Assembly: GCA_947487165.1 (NCBI GenBank)
Contig: CANKWX010000021.1
Span: forward strand, 1-51,856
DNA: 51,856 nt
From: Burkholderiales bacterium
GTDB lineage: Bacteria > Pseudomonadota > Gammaproteobacteria > Burkholderiales > Burkholderiaceae_E
Direction of reading: 5' to 3'
Numbering within the stretch: the stretch's first letter is position 1; each line of letters opens with the position of its first letter. Shown here piece after piece: positions 9,404 through 18,591 of the stretch. The notes below the pieces were generated by a model. The model did no database searches. It was not told the origin of the DNA and worked only from the letters and a program-made list of their open reading frames with translations. The translations under genes were made by a program, and so were the position numbers.

Positions 9404-10819
9404 TCAGGCTCGCAACCTGGCCAGAACGGTCTCGCGCGGCATCAGCGCAAGCATCGCATCCACCGACGGCGTTTGCGCCCGTCCGAAGACCTTCAGCCTG
9501 ACCGGCACCGCAAGTTGCGGCATCTTCAGCTGATGTGCCGCCAGGGTCTCCTTGATCGCGCCCGAAATCGCGACAGCATTCCAATCGCAGGCGGACAGCC
9601 TGCTGGCCAGATCGTGAAGCGCCGGCATGGCCTCGGGCCTGAGTTGCGCCGCGAGTTCATCGGTCAGATTCGGGTTAGCCACCACCGGATCGACCCAGAG
9701 CATCGCCGCCAGATCAGCCAGCTCTTCGAGCGTGCTTGCGCGGTCCTTGAAGAGCCCGCACACCGCGGCCAGATCGGGGCCGCCCTGCCCTGAGTGATCG
9801 ACATCGCGACGCGCCAGCCGGGGCGCGACCCACACCGCAAGCGTCTCGTCGGGCGTTCGCTTCAGGTAGTGGTTGTTGAGCCACTTCAACTTTTCGGGAT
9901 CGAACTGCGACGGCGAATGCGACAGATGTGAACCATCGAACCACTGCACCAGCGATTCGCGTGAAAACACCTCGTCATCGCCATGGCTCCAGCCCAGTCG
10001 CGCGAGATAGTTGATGACCGCCTCGGGCAGGAAACCCTCGTCGTCGTACTGCATCACTGATACCGCACCGTGACGCTTCGAGAGTTTCTGGCCATCGGGG
10101 CCGTGAATCATCGGGACATGGCCATAGACCGGCAGTGCGGCACCGAGTGCCCGAAGGATGTTGATCTGGCGCGGCGTGTTGTTGACATGATCATCGCCGC
10201 GAATGACATGGGTGATCTGCATCTCCCAGTCATCGACCACGACGCAGAAGTTGTAGGTCGGCGTACCGTCGGAACGGGCGATGATCAGATCGTCAAGCTC
10301 GATATTGCCGATGGCGATCGGCCCCTTGACCAGATCGTTCCAGACGACCTCACCGTCATCGGGGTTGCGAAACCGCACGACCGGCTGCTGACCGGCCGGC
10401 ACAACCAGCCCAAGCCGATCGCGATTTTCGGGCCGCCATCGGCCGTCATAGCGGGGCTTTTCGCCACGCGCGCGCTGCGCCTCCCGCATCGCGTCGAGTT
10501 CGGCCGGTGTGGCCCAGCAGTGATAAGCGGTACCAGCGGCCAGCATCTGCGTGATCACCTCGCGGTACCGGTCCATCCGCCGCATCTGATAGAACGGGCC
10601 TTCGTCGTGCGCCAGTCCGAGCCACGCCATACCCTCGAGGATTGCCTGCACCGCCTGCGGGGTCGAGCGCTCGACGTCGGTGTCTTCAATGCGAAGAATG
10701 AAGGTCCCGCCGAAATGACGGGCGAAGGCCCACGAAAAAAGCGCGGTCCGCGCTCCGCCGATATGAAGAAATCCGGTGGGAGACGGGGCAAAACGGGTGC
10801 GGATTTTGGCGTCTGTCAT
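9404..10819 (-). CDS. gltX: Glutamyl-tRNA synthetase
   Basis: The 471-residue class I synthetase charges tRNA-Glu (and possibly tRNA-Gln in organisms that use the amidotransferase route). It has [19 protein letters not shown] with the HIGH-type motif at residues 19-22, and the KMSKS-type motif KLSKRHGA near residue 245. The zinc-site region of some GluRS lacks the full cysteine set here. The start at 10819 gives the family N terminus; a start six codons earlier is possible, and neither has a clear ribosome site. It is divergent from the mutarotase gene. Confidence 0.96.
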   Translation of the reverse strand: MTDAKIRTRFAPSPTGFLHIGGARTALFSWAFARHFGGTFILRIEDTDVERSTPQAVQAILEGMAWLGLAHDEGPFYQMRRMDRYREVITQMLAAGTAYHCWATPAELDAMREAQRARGEKPRYDGRWRPENRDRLGLVVPAGQQPVVRFRNPDDGEVVWNDLVKGPIAIGNIELDDLIIARSDGTPTYNFCVVVDDWEMQITHVIRGDDHVNNTPRQINILRALGAALPVYGHVPMIHGPDGQKLSKRHGAVSVMQYDDEGFLPEAVINYLARLGWSHGDDEVFSRESLVQWFDGSHLSHSPSQFDPEKLKWLNNHYLKRTPDETLAVWVAPRLARRDVDHSGQGGPDLAAVCGLFKDRASTLEELADLAAMLWVDPVVANPNLTDELAAQLRPEAMPALHDLASRLSACDWNAVAISGAIKETLAAHQLKMPQLAVPVRLKVFGRAQTPSVDAMLALMPRETVLARLRA

Positions 10820-10975
10820 GACCGGCAGGCAGGGCAAGGGAGGGACGCAATTCTAGTCGATCAGCGTTGACCGCCCGCGCTCGAGCGCTGCCTGTGGCTA
10901 AGCAAAGTCGTGCAGCGAGTAAAACGCCACGCAGCGAATACCGCAGGCCATCTCGCTTGACGCTACCATCTCGGG

Positions 10976-11854
10976 ATGATCCATCGTTCAACCTGGCAGG
11001 GCCTCGACACCCTGCTGATCGATACACCGCACGCGCGCTGCGAGATCGCCCTCTTCGGCGCTCAGGTGCTTTCCTTCACGCCCCGTGCCGACGGCCGCGA
11101 CCTGCTGTGGTGCTCGCAGGCCAGGCTCGCGCCGGGTCGTCCGGTGCGCGGTGGTGTGCCGCTGTGCTGGCCCTGGTTCGCCCGCCAGGATCAACCAGAA
11201 CACGCGGTGCAGCACGGTTTCGTTCGCAAGATCCCCTGGGAGGTTTGCGCGCTTGACGAACAGCAAGACGGCCGGATCCACATCGTGTTTCAGCCTCAAA
11301 CCAGGCAAACCCCCTTTCCCGATTCAGGGCAATGGCCGCTCGCCTGCCGACCCCGCTTCGAGGTATGGGTGTCAGACACGCTCGAGATGTCACTGCACAC
11401 CATCAACGACAGCCCGCAACCGTTGAGCCTGACCCAGGCGCTTCACACCTATTTTCGAGTCGGTGATGTGCGTCAGGTGGCGGTCGAGGGCCTGCAGGGC
11501 CTGCACTACCTCGACAAGCTGCATGACTTCGCCGAGTTCGAGCAGATCGAGCCCTGGCGCTTCGACACCGCCTGCGACCGGATCTACCTTCGCAGCGGCT
11601 CGAGACATCGGATTCAGGACCCGGTCCTTGGCCGTGCGATCGTGATCGAGAGCCTTCACAGCGCCTCGACAGTTGTCTGGAATCCGGGCCCACAAGGCAT
11701 TGCGGCACTCGGCGACGTGCCGCTTGCCGACTGGTATCAGTACTTGTGTATCGAAGCCGGCAATTGCGCGCCCCTCGATCGTGTCGTTCTGGCGCCCGGC
11801 GGCAAGGCGGTACTGACACAGCGCATTGGCTGCGAAACCTCATTTGTGGCATGA
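10976..11854 (+). CDS. D-hexose-6-phosphate mutarotase (YeaD-like)
   Basis: The 292-residue aldose-1-epimerase-family protein should interconvert the anomers of hexose 6-phosphates in the cytoplasm. Family features include LLWCSQ, RGGVPLCWPWF, the AVQHGFVRKIPWEV segment with the conserved His, and LTQALHTYFRVGDV with the second His. Length agrees with YeaD-type enzymes. It is a single gene between gltX (divergent) and tRNA-Val. Confidence 0.9.
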   Translation: MIHRSTWQGLDTLLIDTPHARCEIALFGAQVLSFTPRADGRDLLWCSQARLAPGRPVRGGVPLCWPWFARQDQPEHAVQHGFVRKIPWEVCALDEQQDGRIHIVFQPQTRQTPFPDSGQWPLACRPRFEVWVSDTLEMSLHTINDSPQPLSLTQALHTYFRVGDVRQVAVEGLQGLHYLDKLHDFAEFEQIEPWRFDTACDRIYLRSGSRHRIQDPVLGRAIVIESLHSASTVVWNPGPQGIAALGDVPLADWYQYLCIEAGNCAPLDRVVLAPGGKAVLTQRIGCETSFVA

Positions 11855-11985
11855 TTGAAAGCTTCGATTCCAGACGACGCGGCAAAGCTACACCGGTCGC
11901 GATCGGCATCGAAGTTTCCGGTAAGGAGTGAGGCGTCGCCTTTGCAGACGACCCGTGCCTGCCGGACAACTCTCAGCAGACGCCT

Positions 11986-12060
11986 GGGCAGCTAGCTCAG
12001 TGGTAGAGCATCGCCTTCACACGGCGGGGGTCAGGGGTTCGAAACCCTTGCTGCCCACCA
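11986..12060 (+). tRNA. tRNA-Val (anticodon CAC)
   Basis: A full cloverleaf can be folded. The acceptor arms GGGCAGC (11986-11992) and GCTGCCC (12050-12056) pair perfectly. The D arm is GCTC/GAGC, and the anticodon stem CGCC/GGCG closes a seven-base loop TTCACAC with anticodon CAC. The T arm has loop TTCGAAA. CCA is encoded (12058-12060). It reads valine codon GUG. No integrase or repeated 3' end is near, so there is no sign that it serves as an attachment site. Confidence 0.96.
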
Positions 12061-12244
12061 GGTCTTCTGCTCGCAGGGCCCCTTGACCTACCGGCAGGCG
12101 CCTCCGTTATCCGCAGGCCCGTCACACCCCTGTCTTAATCCTGGAATATTTGCCCGCTAGGCTCGCTGATTGCGTTTGATTTTGGTCTGTCAATCCTGAC
12201 CGGAAGCGCACACCGACGCCGACTGAATCCCTGGAGCAACCGCT

Positions 12245-12583
12245 TTGGAAATGACCACCGAAAATCTGGCAAACGATGTTGTCCGAGTCATTCTTGCCGG
12301 GAAGATGGACCTGGCAGGCGCCCAGAAGATCGACCTGAAATTCAGTGCTATTGCGGGTAATACGAAGCGCATGCTGGTCGATCTTGAACAGGTGTCGTTC
12401 CTGGCCTCAATGGGCATCCGCACACTGGTCATCGGGTCGAAAGCGGTTCAATCAAAGGGCGGCAAAATGGCATTTTTCAAGCCAGGCGCCGATGTTGCAC
12501 AAGTGCTCACCGCTGCCGGCATCGATTCGATCATCCCGGTCTTTCAGGACCTCACCGCTGCCGGCGACTATCTGGCGGGCTGA
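12245..12583 (+). CDS. STAS-domain anti-sigma factor antagonist
   Basis: The 112-residue protein is a single STAS domain of the SpoIIAA/RsbV type. The segment LVDLEQVSFLASMGIRTLV carries the likely phosphorylated serine (Ser55, or neighbouring Ser51). When unphosphorylated, such proteins bind and neutralise an anti-sigma kinase. The TTG at 12245 is preferred over the ATG at 12251 because GGAG lies eight bases upstream of it. The kinase-like gene follows 33 bp later, forming a partner-switching pair. No sigma factor or PP2C phosphatase is near. Confidence 0.88.
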   Translation: MEMTTENLANDVVRVILAGKMDLAGAQKIDLKFSAIAGNTKRMLVDLEQVSFLASMGIRTLVIGSKAVQSKGGKMAFFKPGADVAQVLTAAGIDSIIPVFQDLTAAGDYLAG

Positions 12584-12616
12584 TTTTCCGACGCTCGCCA
12601 CCTGACACCAGACTGT

Positions 12617-13108
12617 ATGGCTGATCAGCTGGCGGTTAGGGGCAACCTGCACGATCTGGCCCAGATCGGTGCTTGGGTCGATGACTTCGCGCAGCGCTGG
12701 AGCCTACCGGCCTCAACCGTATTCGCCATGCAGCTGTGCTGCGAAGAAGTGTTCTCCAACATCGTTCGGCATGGCATCGAGCCGGGCGCTTGCGCCGCCA
12801 GCAGTGAGGATGGCGTTAAGCTCTACCTCGATCACGGCGGCCAAGCGGTGATCCTGCGCATCGACGATCAGGCCGAGGCCTTCGATCCGCTGGCGGTCGA
12901 TTCTCCGTCACATCCGCAGTCGGTCGCTGACGCGTCGGTGGGTGGCCTCGGGATTCATCTGGTGCGCAAATTCGCCCAGGATGTTCGCTACGAGCGCCGC
13001 GACCAGACCAACCGCCTGACGATGCGATTCGATCTGCCCCATGGCAGCGCAAGCGGCCCAGGAAGCCTTGCGCCGCATCAGGGCGGTGGGGCGCCTGCGC
13101 CGGGCTGA
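12617..13108 (+). CDS. RsbW-like serine kinase / anti-sigma factor
   Basis: The 163-residue protein has a GHKL ATP-binding fold (HATPase_c_2). The N box is FAMQLCCEEVFSNIVRHG (Glu and Asn ATP/Mg contacts). The G1 box is LRIDDQAEAFDP, and the G2 segment GGLGIHLVRKFAQDVRYER is followed by a terminal NRLTMRFD strand. Such proteins phosphorylate their STAS partner and sequester a sigma factor or another target. It is co-directional with the STAS gene and is probably its partner. Its own target is unknown. Confidence 0.88.
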   Translation: MADQLAVRGNLHDLAQIGAWVDDFAQRWSLPASTVFAMQLCCEEVFSNIVRHGIEPGACAASSEDGVKLYLDHGGQAVILRIDDQAEAFDPLAVDSPSHPQSVADASVGGLGIHLVRKFAQDVRYERRDQTNRLTMRFDLPHGSASGPGSLAPHQGGGAPAPG

Positions 13109-13170
13109 CCCGCGCGCAATGCGCACAAACCCTTCTCCTTCTGAGAAGAAACCCTCGATACCGGCCCGGG

Positions 13171-14352
13171 TCAGATGACCGAACGCTCCCGCATGCCTGC
13201 AATGTCGTGAGCGCTGTAGCCAAGCTCGCTCAGCACCTCATTCGTGTGCTCGCCGAGCTTGGGTGGGCGGGTGCGTGGCACGGCATGGGTCTCTGACATC
13301 CAGAGCGGCACTGCAGCAACCGGCGCCGGGCGAGGCAAGCCCGGATAGTCGGTGTCCTGGAGCACGCCAAGCGCGCGCACCTGCGGATGATCGAGCGCCT
13401 CCTGAGGCTTGAGCACTGGCGCACAGGGAATCATTGCATCGCCCAGAATCTGGACGATGTCGTCGGCTGCGCGATCGGCGCACCAGCGTCCCATCCGCTC
13501 GCTGATGATCTCGGCATGGCGACCTCGATCGTCATCGGTGGCAAAGCGCGGATCGGTCAGCCATTCGGGCTCACCCATCAGCCTGGCCCAGCGCTTGTAG
13601 AGCGGGTTGCCGGTGACCGCCACCAGAACCCAGCCATCTTTGGCCCTGTAGATATCCGACGGTGCTGCGGTCTGGCCTCGGTTGCCGGTCGGGATCCGAT
13701 CGGGTTTGACCACCGCCTGCTCGATCAGCGATGCGTTGTTGACGGTGAGCGCAGTCGCCAGCAGCGCGCCCTGAACGATCTGCCCTTTGCCGGTTTTCTG
13801 ACGCTCCATGAGCGCAGCCATCGTGCCGAAGGCGCAATGCAGGGCGGTGCCGAAATCGACCCAGGGAGCCGACGAACGATAGGGCTGGTCGGGCTCGCCG
13901 GTCATGTAGACCGCCCCCGACATCACCTGCCCGATGCCATCGAAGCCGACATTCTTGCTCATCGGCCCGACCGGTCCGAATGCGGTGTTGGTGACGAAAA
14001 TGATGTCGGGTTTGTAAGTGCAAAGCGTCTGATAGTCGAGACCCATCGAGACCAGCGTGGCCGCCGGCAGATTGGCGATCACGACATCGGCGGTCCTGAC
14101 CATGCGCTCGACCACCTGACGCCCCTCGGGCGACGCCGGATCGAGCGTGACCGAACGCTTGTTGCGGTTCATCTGCAAAAACAATGCGCCAACGCCGCCG
14201 CCCACCTGAGCCGGAAAGCGATCTTCGCTGCCATCACGCTTTTCGATGCGGATCACATCGGCGCCGTATTCGGCAAGCAGCGCGCCGCAGTAAGGGCCGG
14301 CGATATAGCGACCAAAGTCCAGAACACGAATTCCTTGCAGCACTGCGGCCAT
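13171..14352 (-). CDS. CaiB/BaiF family CoA-transferase
   Basis: The 393-residue family III CoA-transferase has LQGIRVLDFGRYIAGPYCGALLAEYGADVIRIEK at the N terminus. VTLDPASPEGRQVVERMVRTADVVIANLP and the FDGIGQVMSGAVYMTG segment follow. Family members move CoA between carboxylic acids or racemise 2-methylacyl-CoA. By eye, the position of the catalytic aspartate of formyl-CoA transferase falls in GQIVQGALLATAL and reads alanine, so activity is uncertain. It lies 26 bp downstream of the tandem CaiB fusion on the same strand. Confidence 0.88.
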   Translation of the reverse strand: MAAVLQGIRVLDFGRYIAGPYCGALLAEYGADVIRIEKRDGSEDRFPAQVGGGVGALFLQMNRNKRSVTLDPASPEGRQVVERMVRTADVVIANLPAATLVSMGLDYQTLCTYKPDIIFVTNTAFGPVGPMSKNVGFDGIGQVMSGAVYMTGEPDQPYRSSAPWVDFGTALHCAFGTMAALMERQKTGKGQIVQGALLATALTVNNASLIEQAVVKPDRIPTGNRGQTAAPSDIYRAKDGWVLVAVTGNPLYKRWARLMGEPEWLTDPRFATDDDRGRHAEIISERMGRWCADRAADDIVQILGDAMIPCAPVLKPQEALDHPQVRALGVLQDTDYPGLPRPAPVAAVPLWMSETHAVPRTRPPKLGEHTNEVLSELGYSAHDIAGMRERSVI

Positions 14353-14378
14353 GGCCGATCTCTCCTCTCTGTGTTTGC

Positions 14379-16784
14379 TCAGTCTTTGCCGATCATAGCC
14401 TGCGGCGCCACGATATTCCGGCTGGGTGCAGGCTCGAAGCTGATGACACCGTCGCGCAGCAGTTGCTGATAGCGCTCGAGACTCACCGAAGCGCGACTGC
14501 CAAGCACCTCCCAGCTGTGTTCACCCAGCAGCGGCGCCGGCCTTCGGGCACCGAGCCGCTTGCCGTCGCGCATGATCGACAAACCGGCCTGGCGCTGCGG
14601 ACCCGAGAAGGCTCGCTCCAGATCGATGAAGAAACCGGCCCTCTCGAAATGCTCGACATCGAAGAGGGTCTCTGCATGGACGATCGGTGCCGCTGCAATC
14701 CCTGCCGATTGCAGTGCAGCGGCAGCCTGTTGCGCGTCCTGCTGGCGGCTCCAGGCAGCAATCGCCGAATCGATCTCGTCTTCACGCGCCCGGCGCGCCG
14801 ACAGTTCACGCAACGAGGCGTCGTCGGCCCAGTCGGGGCGGCCGATCAGGCGTGCAAGGCCGGCAAATGAAGCGGCGTCGTCGATCGCCACCGCAAGCCA
14901 GCGATCGTTGCCAGCCGCAGGATAGATGCCATGCGGGGCCATCGCGGCATGGCGATTGCCCCGGCGCACGAGGCTTTGGGCGTCGAGCTGATGGGCGATT
15001 AATGACGGCGTCGTGAACTGGAGCATCGCTTCGACCATGCTCAGGTTCACATACTGGCCTTGACCGGTGCGGCGTCGGCTGATCAGGGCGGTGAGCGCCC
15101 CTGCGCAACCGAACAGACCGCCAACCGGATCCCCGAAGGCCAGGTGGGCCATGGTCGGTGGCGCATCAGCAAAGCCCATGAAGCTCGGCAGGCCGGCGCC
15201 CTGTTCGAGGGTCGAGCCATAGGCACGGGTGTCGGACCAGTCATTGCCGGTGCCGAAGGCCGACATCGAGAGCATCACAATGTCGGGGCGTGCAGCAGCA
15301 GCCTGCGCATAACCGAGGCCGAGCTTGTCCATCACGCCGGAGGCCTGGTTTTCGACGATCACATCGGCACCTGCGATCAGCGTCAGCGCCAGTTCGCGAC
15401 CGGTGTCAGTGGTCAGATCGATGCTCACGCCACGCTTGCCGCGGTTGAGCGCGCAAAAGCCCTTGGCGTTTTCATAGCCGCGCTCGCGGATGTACTCGGG
15501 CGTCCAGTTCACGCCGCGCCACCAGTCGGGATAACGCGCGGCCTCGATCTTGATGACCTCGGCGCCGAGATCGGCAAGCAGGCGACTGGCCAGCGGTCCG
15601 GCCCAGCCCATGGCGAAGTCGACCACCGTAAACCCGGCCAGCGGCGCGTCGTATTTGGCCGAGCCCGGCGCGGGGGCTGGCGCACCCGCGGCGAAGGACG
15701 CAGCCGGTTGAGACGGCCTCGGTGCGTCAAGGTCACGGCGAACCGGCGTGCCGGTCAGGCTGAAGGGGGTGCGCGGCACACGCAGGGTCTGCTCACCGAT
15801 GCGAACGGTGGCCAGCGACTCCCTGAACCTGAAGATCGGATGATCGAGGATGCCGGCCGCATCGGGCACCACCACGATCGGCACCTTGTGCTGGCGGCCA
15901 AGGGCAGCCCACTCCGATGCCGGGCGCGCGGCAAGCGCACGGATCAGTGCGGCCTCGACCTCGTCCTGTCGGGAAAACCGCAGTTCGCGGGTCACCAGAC
16001 CGACATCGGCGGCCTGCTCACGCAGATCGAGCGCCTTGCACAGCGAACGCCACTGATCAGGGGTTGTCACGGTGATGCCGACCCAGCCGGTCTTGCAGGG
16101 ATAGACGCCCACCGGCGAGTTGGGCGAGAAGCGATTCAGGCCGCAGCGCTGCATCGGGATGCCGTCGCGCTCAAAAAAATGCATGTGCATTTCGCTCAGC
16201 ACCATATAGGCCTCGAGGATGCTGATCTCGAAATGGCGCACGACACCGTTGGCCGGCGCCAGCATGGCCGCACAGGCCGCGATGTAAGCGGTGATGCCAC
16301 CGAAGACGCTGGCCTGGCGATCTCCGAAAAAGGTCGGCGGCCCCTCGGTGCGCCCGGCCATCTGAGGCATGCCGCTGAGCGCCTGGATCACCAGATCATT
16401 GCCCTTCCACTCGCGAAACGGACCATCGCCCCGACCGAACCAGCTCAGCGCGATGGTGGCGATTCGCGGACTGAAGAGCGCCGCGTCGAGTTCGCAGTCT
16501 TCACCGAGGACAAGGAGATCGGCTTGCGCACACAGTTTGGCGATCGCCTGGGAATCGGCACCGGTCTCGACCACCTGTTTGCCGGCGCGCAGCCAGTTGC
16601 CGTAAGCCGCTTCGGTGTGATCGTCATTGCGCACGATGCCCGCCATCGGATCGGATCCGCTTGGCACGACAACCGTCACCGCCGCACCGGCATCGACCAG
16701 AAGCCGGCCGCAATAGGCGCCCGCCGCGCCGCCACCGATCTCGATCACGCTCAAGCCCGACAAGGGCAACTGGCTTTGGGTCAT
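14379..16784 (-). CDS. Tandem CaiB/BaiF CoA-transferase fusion
   Basis: The 801-residue protein contains two CoA-transferase family III domains. The first (about 1-370) has LSGLSVIEIGGGAAGAYCGRLLVDAG. An Ala/Pro-rich linker follows (about 365-385). The second (about 385-790) has LAGFTVVDFAMGWAGPLASRLLADLGAEVIKIE and LNRGKRGVSIDLTTDTGREL. CoA-transferases of this class are interlocked dimers, so a fusion could form a pseudo-dimer from one chain. The loop of the usual catalytic Asp reads ISILEAYM in the first half and LSMVEAML in the second, with Glu instead. The neighbours are another CaiB gene and an APH-like kinase. Confidence 0.88.
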   Translation of the reverse strand: MTQSQLPLSGLSVIEIGGGAAGAYCGRLLVDAGAAVTVVVPSGSDPMAGIVRNDDHTEAAYGNWLRAGKQVVETGADSQAIAKLCAQADLLVLGEDCELDAALFSPRIATIALSWFGRGDGPFREWKGNDLVIQALSGMPQMAGRTEGPPTFFGDRQASVFGGITAYIAACAAMLAPANGVVRHFEISILEAYMVLSEMHMHFFERDGIPMQRCGLNRFSPNSPVGVYPCKTGWVGITVTTPDQWRSLCKALDLREQAADVGLVTRELRFSRQDEVEAALIRALAARPASEWAALGRQHKVPIVVVPDAAGILDHPIFRFRESLATVRIGEQTLRVPRTPFSLTGTPVRRDLDAPRPSQPAASFAAGAPAPAPGSAKYDAPLAGFTVVDFAMGWAGPLASRLLADLGAEVIKIEAARYPDWWRGVNWTPEYIRERGYENAKGFCALNRGKRGVSIDLTTDTGRELALTLIAGADVIVENQASGVMDKLGLGYAQAAAARPDIVMLSMSAFGTGNDWSDTRAYGSTLEQGAGLPSFMGFADAPPTMAHLAFGDPVGGLFGCAGALTALISRRRTGQGQYVNLSMVEAMLQFTTPSLIAHQLDAQSLVRRGNRHAAMAPHGIYPAAGNDRWLAVAIDDAASFAGLARLIGRPDWADDASLRELSARRAREDEIDSAIAAWSRQQDAQQAAAALQSAGIAAAPIVHAETLFDVEHFERAGFFIDLERAFSGPQRQAGLSIMRDGKRLGARRPAPLLGEHSWEVLGSRASVSLERYQQLLRDGVISFEPAPSRNIVAPQAMIGKD

Positions 16785-16791
16785 CGCGGCC

Positions 16792-17838
16792 TCAGACGGG
16801 AGTCTTCAGCCCGAGCAGGCGAGCGGCGCGCTCGACGCGTCTGGGAATCGACGCCTTGTAGGCCTCGAGGTCGATCGGTTCGTCCTGCGAACCCTGCTGC
16901 CCGCCCAGATAGCGCGCATAGACGCCCTCGCCGATGCTTGCGAGGCGCCACTGCGCAAAAGCACGGTAATAGTCGACCGAGGCCAGCGACACGCCCATCG
17001 AGTCGGCATACAAGCCGGCCATCTCGTCCTGAGTCAGGAAACCTGGCAGCCCGGTCGTCGCCGGATCGCCGCCCTGCCCCGGGTCTGACGGGTCGTACCA
17101 GTAACCCAGCAATCCGCCGAGATCGGCCATCGGCTCGCCAAGCGTGCATAACTCCCAGTCGAGCACACCGACAACCGGCCCCGACGGATCCATCATGCAA
17201 TTGGACAGGCGATAGTCGCCATGCGCGATGGTGGCCGCAGACGCAGCGGGCATGCGCGCCGCCAGCGCGTCGCGCACGGTATCGAAGAGCGGCAAATCGC
17301 GGGTGCGCGATTGCTCCCACTGGCCTGACCAGCGCTTGAGCTGACGCTCGACATAGCCTTCCCGCTTGGCGAGGTTACCCAAACCGATCGCATCGACATC
17401 GACCCGGTGCAGGGTGCACAGCGTCTCGATCAGCGAATGGCACATCCGCTGGCGCGCCTGCGGCGTCAAGGTGCGGCCGACCTCGATATCGCGGACCACG
17501 ACACCGTCGAGAAAGTGCATGACATAGAAGTCGCGCTCGTTGACCGCCGGGTCCTGACACAGACCGACCATGCGGGGCACTGGCACCGCTGTATCAGCGA
17601 GCGCAGACATCAGCCGATGTTCGCGCGCCATGTCGTGCGCGCTCGGCAGCAGTTTGCCCAGCGGCGGGCGACGCAGCACGAATCGACGGCCAGCCGCGTC
17701 GGTGACCGTGAAGGTCATGTTCGATCGGCCGCCGGCGATCAGCTTGAACGCGAGCGGCAGTGTCAGTGGCGTTCTCTCGGCCATCCAGGCGCTGACGCGG
17801 TCGATGTCGATGCCTTCGATCTTTCCTTGTTCGTTCAC
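16792..17838 (-). CDS. Aminoglycoside-phosphotransferase-like kinase
   Basis: The 348-residue protein belongs to the APH/ACAD10-type kinase family. It shows FKLIAGGRSNMTFTVTD and FVLRRPPLGKLLPSAHDMAREHRLM near the N terminus, the catalytic loop IAHGDYRLSNCMMD and the Mg motif VLDWELCTLGEPMADLGGLLGYW. These relatives of acyl-CoA metabolism genes are not antibiotic resistance enzymes; some phosphorylate hydroxyacyl-CoA. The GTG start at 17838 is chosen for the GGAGG six bases upstream. It is first of a minus-strand trio with the two CaiB genes (7-bp gap). Confidence 0.87.
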   Translation of the reverse strand: MNEQGKIEGIDIDRVSAWMAERTPLTLPLAFKLIAGGRSNMTFTVTDAAGRRFVLRRPPLGKLLPSAHDMAREHRLMSALADTAVPVPRMVGLCQDPAVNERDFYVMHFLDGVVVRDIEVGRTLTPQARQRMCHSLIETLCTLHRVDVDAIGLGNLAKREGYVERQLKRWSGQWEQSRTRDLPLFDTVRDALAARMPAASAATIAHGDYRLSNCMMDPSGPVVGVLDWELCTLGEPMADLGGLLGYWYDPSDPGQGGDPATTGLPGFLTQDEMAGLYADSMGVSLASVDYYRAFAQWRLASIGEGVYARYLGGQQGSQDEPIDLEAYKASIPRRVERAARLLGLKTPV

Positions 17839-18147
17839 TTCGGCCTCCCGTGCCGTCGCCAATACCTGACCCCCGCCCTGCATGGGGTCGAGATCGTGGC
17901 GGTCTCCTGTCGATCATGCGGCGCGCCTGCACATCCTTTTAAGCAAGCAGCAACGCCTCACGGTCGAGTCTACCCTCAGGCCGATGCCGAGCGTTCACGC
18001 GGGCAAGTAAGCCTTCACCCGCTTGGCGGCATTCCGGAACGAATCGCCGCCGACATCGGCAGGCAGGTGGCAGGCAGTTGGCAAGCATAAGGGCGGGCCC
18101 GGTAAGATCAGGGCACTACTCGATGACTGACCTGCGGAGACAAGCCC
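17839..18147. other. Divergent intergenic region
   Basis: This 309-bp gap separates the APH-like kinase from the DUF35 gene. I see no coding signal, tRNA or convincing promoter boxes. Its only visible structure is an 11-bp imperfect tandem repeat at 18058-18090. It must hold the promoters of both divergent operons. Confidence 0.5.
18058..18090. repeat. 11-bp imperfect tandem repeat, three copies
   Basis: Units are ggcaggcaggt, ggcaggcagtt and ggcaagcataa. The first two differ at one base, the third is diverged. It lies 57 bp upstream of the DUF35 start and may be a replication-slippage product in the promoter region. Confidence 0.6.
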
Positions 18148-18591
18148 ATGACCACCAAGTCTGCCCCGGCCGCCAAAGCGGTACCGGTGCCCACTCCTGT
18201 TACCAAACCCTACTGGGAAGCCACCCAGGCCGGTGAACTGCGCATCCCGCGCTGCACCGATTGCGGCAGTCATTTCATGTACCCGCGACCGCGCTGCCCA
18301 CACTGCGCGTCGGCCAATCTGACCTGGGTCAAGACCGCCGGACGCGGCACGCTTTATTCCTATGTCATCAACCATATGGCGGCGCCCGGCTGGGAAGGCG
18401 AGGTACCTTATGTCATCGCGGTGGTCAAACTCGATGAGGGCCCGCGCATGCTCTCGAATCTGGTCGGTGTCCCGGCAGACCCTGCTGCGCTGACACTCGA
18501 CATGCCTCTCGAAGTGGTCTTCGAGCCACGCGGCAACGTCATGCTGCCGCTCTTCAAGCCGGCTGCAGCCGCCTCAGGAGCCGACCGATGA
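18148..18591 (+). CDS. DUF35 zinc-ribbon / OB-fold acyl-CoA-associated protein
   Basis: The 147-residue protein has a zinc ribbon with Cys36, Cys39, Cys50 and Cys53 (RCTDCG and RCPHCAS), then an OB fold (GRGTLYSYVINH to LEVVFEPRG). DUF35 proteins are partners of thiolase-like enzymes. In steroid side-chain breakdown, the DUF35 domain of ChsH2 forms a complex with the aldolase Ltp2. Here the gene overlaps the following thiolase-like gene by ATGA, so a complex of the two products is strongly suggested. A CGGAG ribosome site precedes the start. Confidence 0.9.
   Translation: MTTKSAPAAKAVPVPTPVTKPYWEATQAGELRIPRCTDCGSHFMYPRPRCPHCASANLTWVKTAGRGTLYSYVINHMAAPGWEGEVPYVIAVVKLDEGPRMLSNLVGVPADPAALTLDMPLEVVFEPRGNVMLPLFKPAAAASGADR

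Noticed and set aside
11851-11931. A 26-codon frame overlapping the mutarotase stop by ATGA
   Set aside because: It has no ribosome site or recognisable sequence; the overlap is likely chance.
11986-12060. tRNA-Val as an integration site of a genomic island
   Set aside because: No integrase, repeated tRNA end or composition break follows it.
15060-17339. A 759-codon open frame on the plus strand opposite the CaiB and kinase genes
   Set aside because: It is antisense to well-recognised genes, has no known domain and is Arg/His-rich, as expected for shadow frames in GC-rich DNA. Similar long shadows at 34759-36573 and 37038-38870 were left out for the same reason.
16792-17838. APH-like gene as antibiotic resistance
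   Set aside because: It lies with CoA-transferase genes and resembles the ACAD10-type kinase group rather than aminoglycoside kinases; the same holds for 32571-33584.
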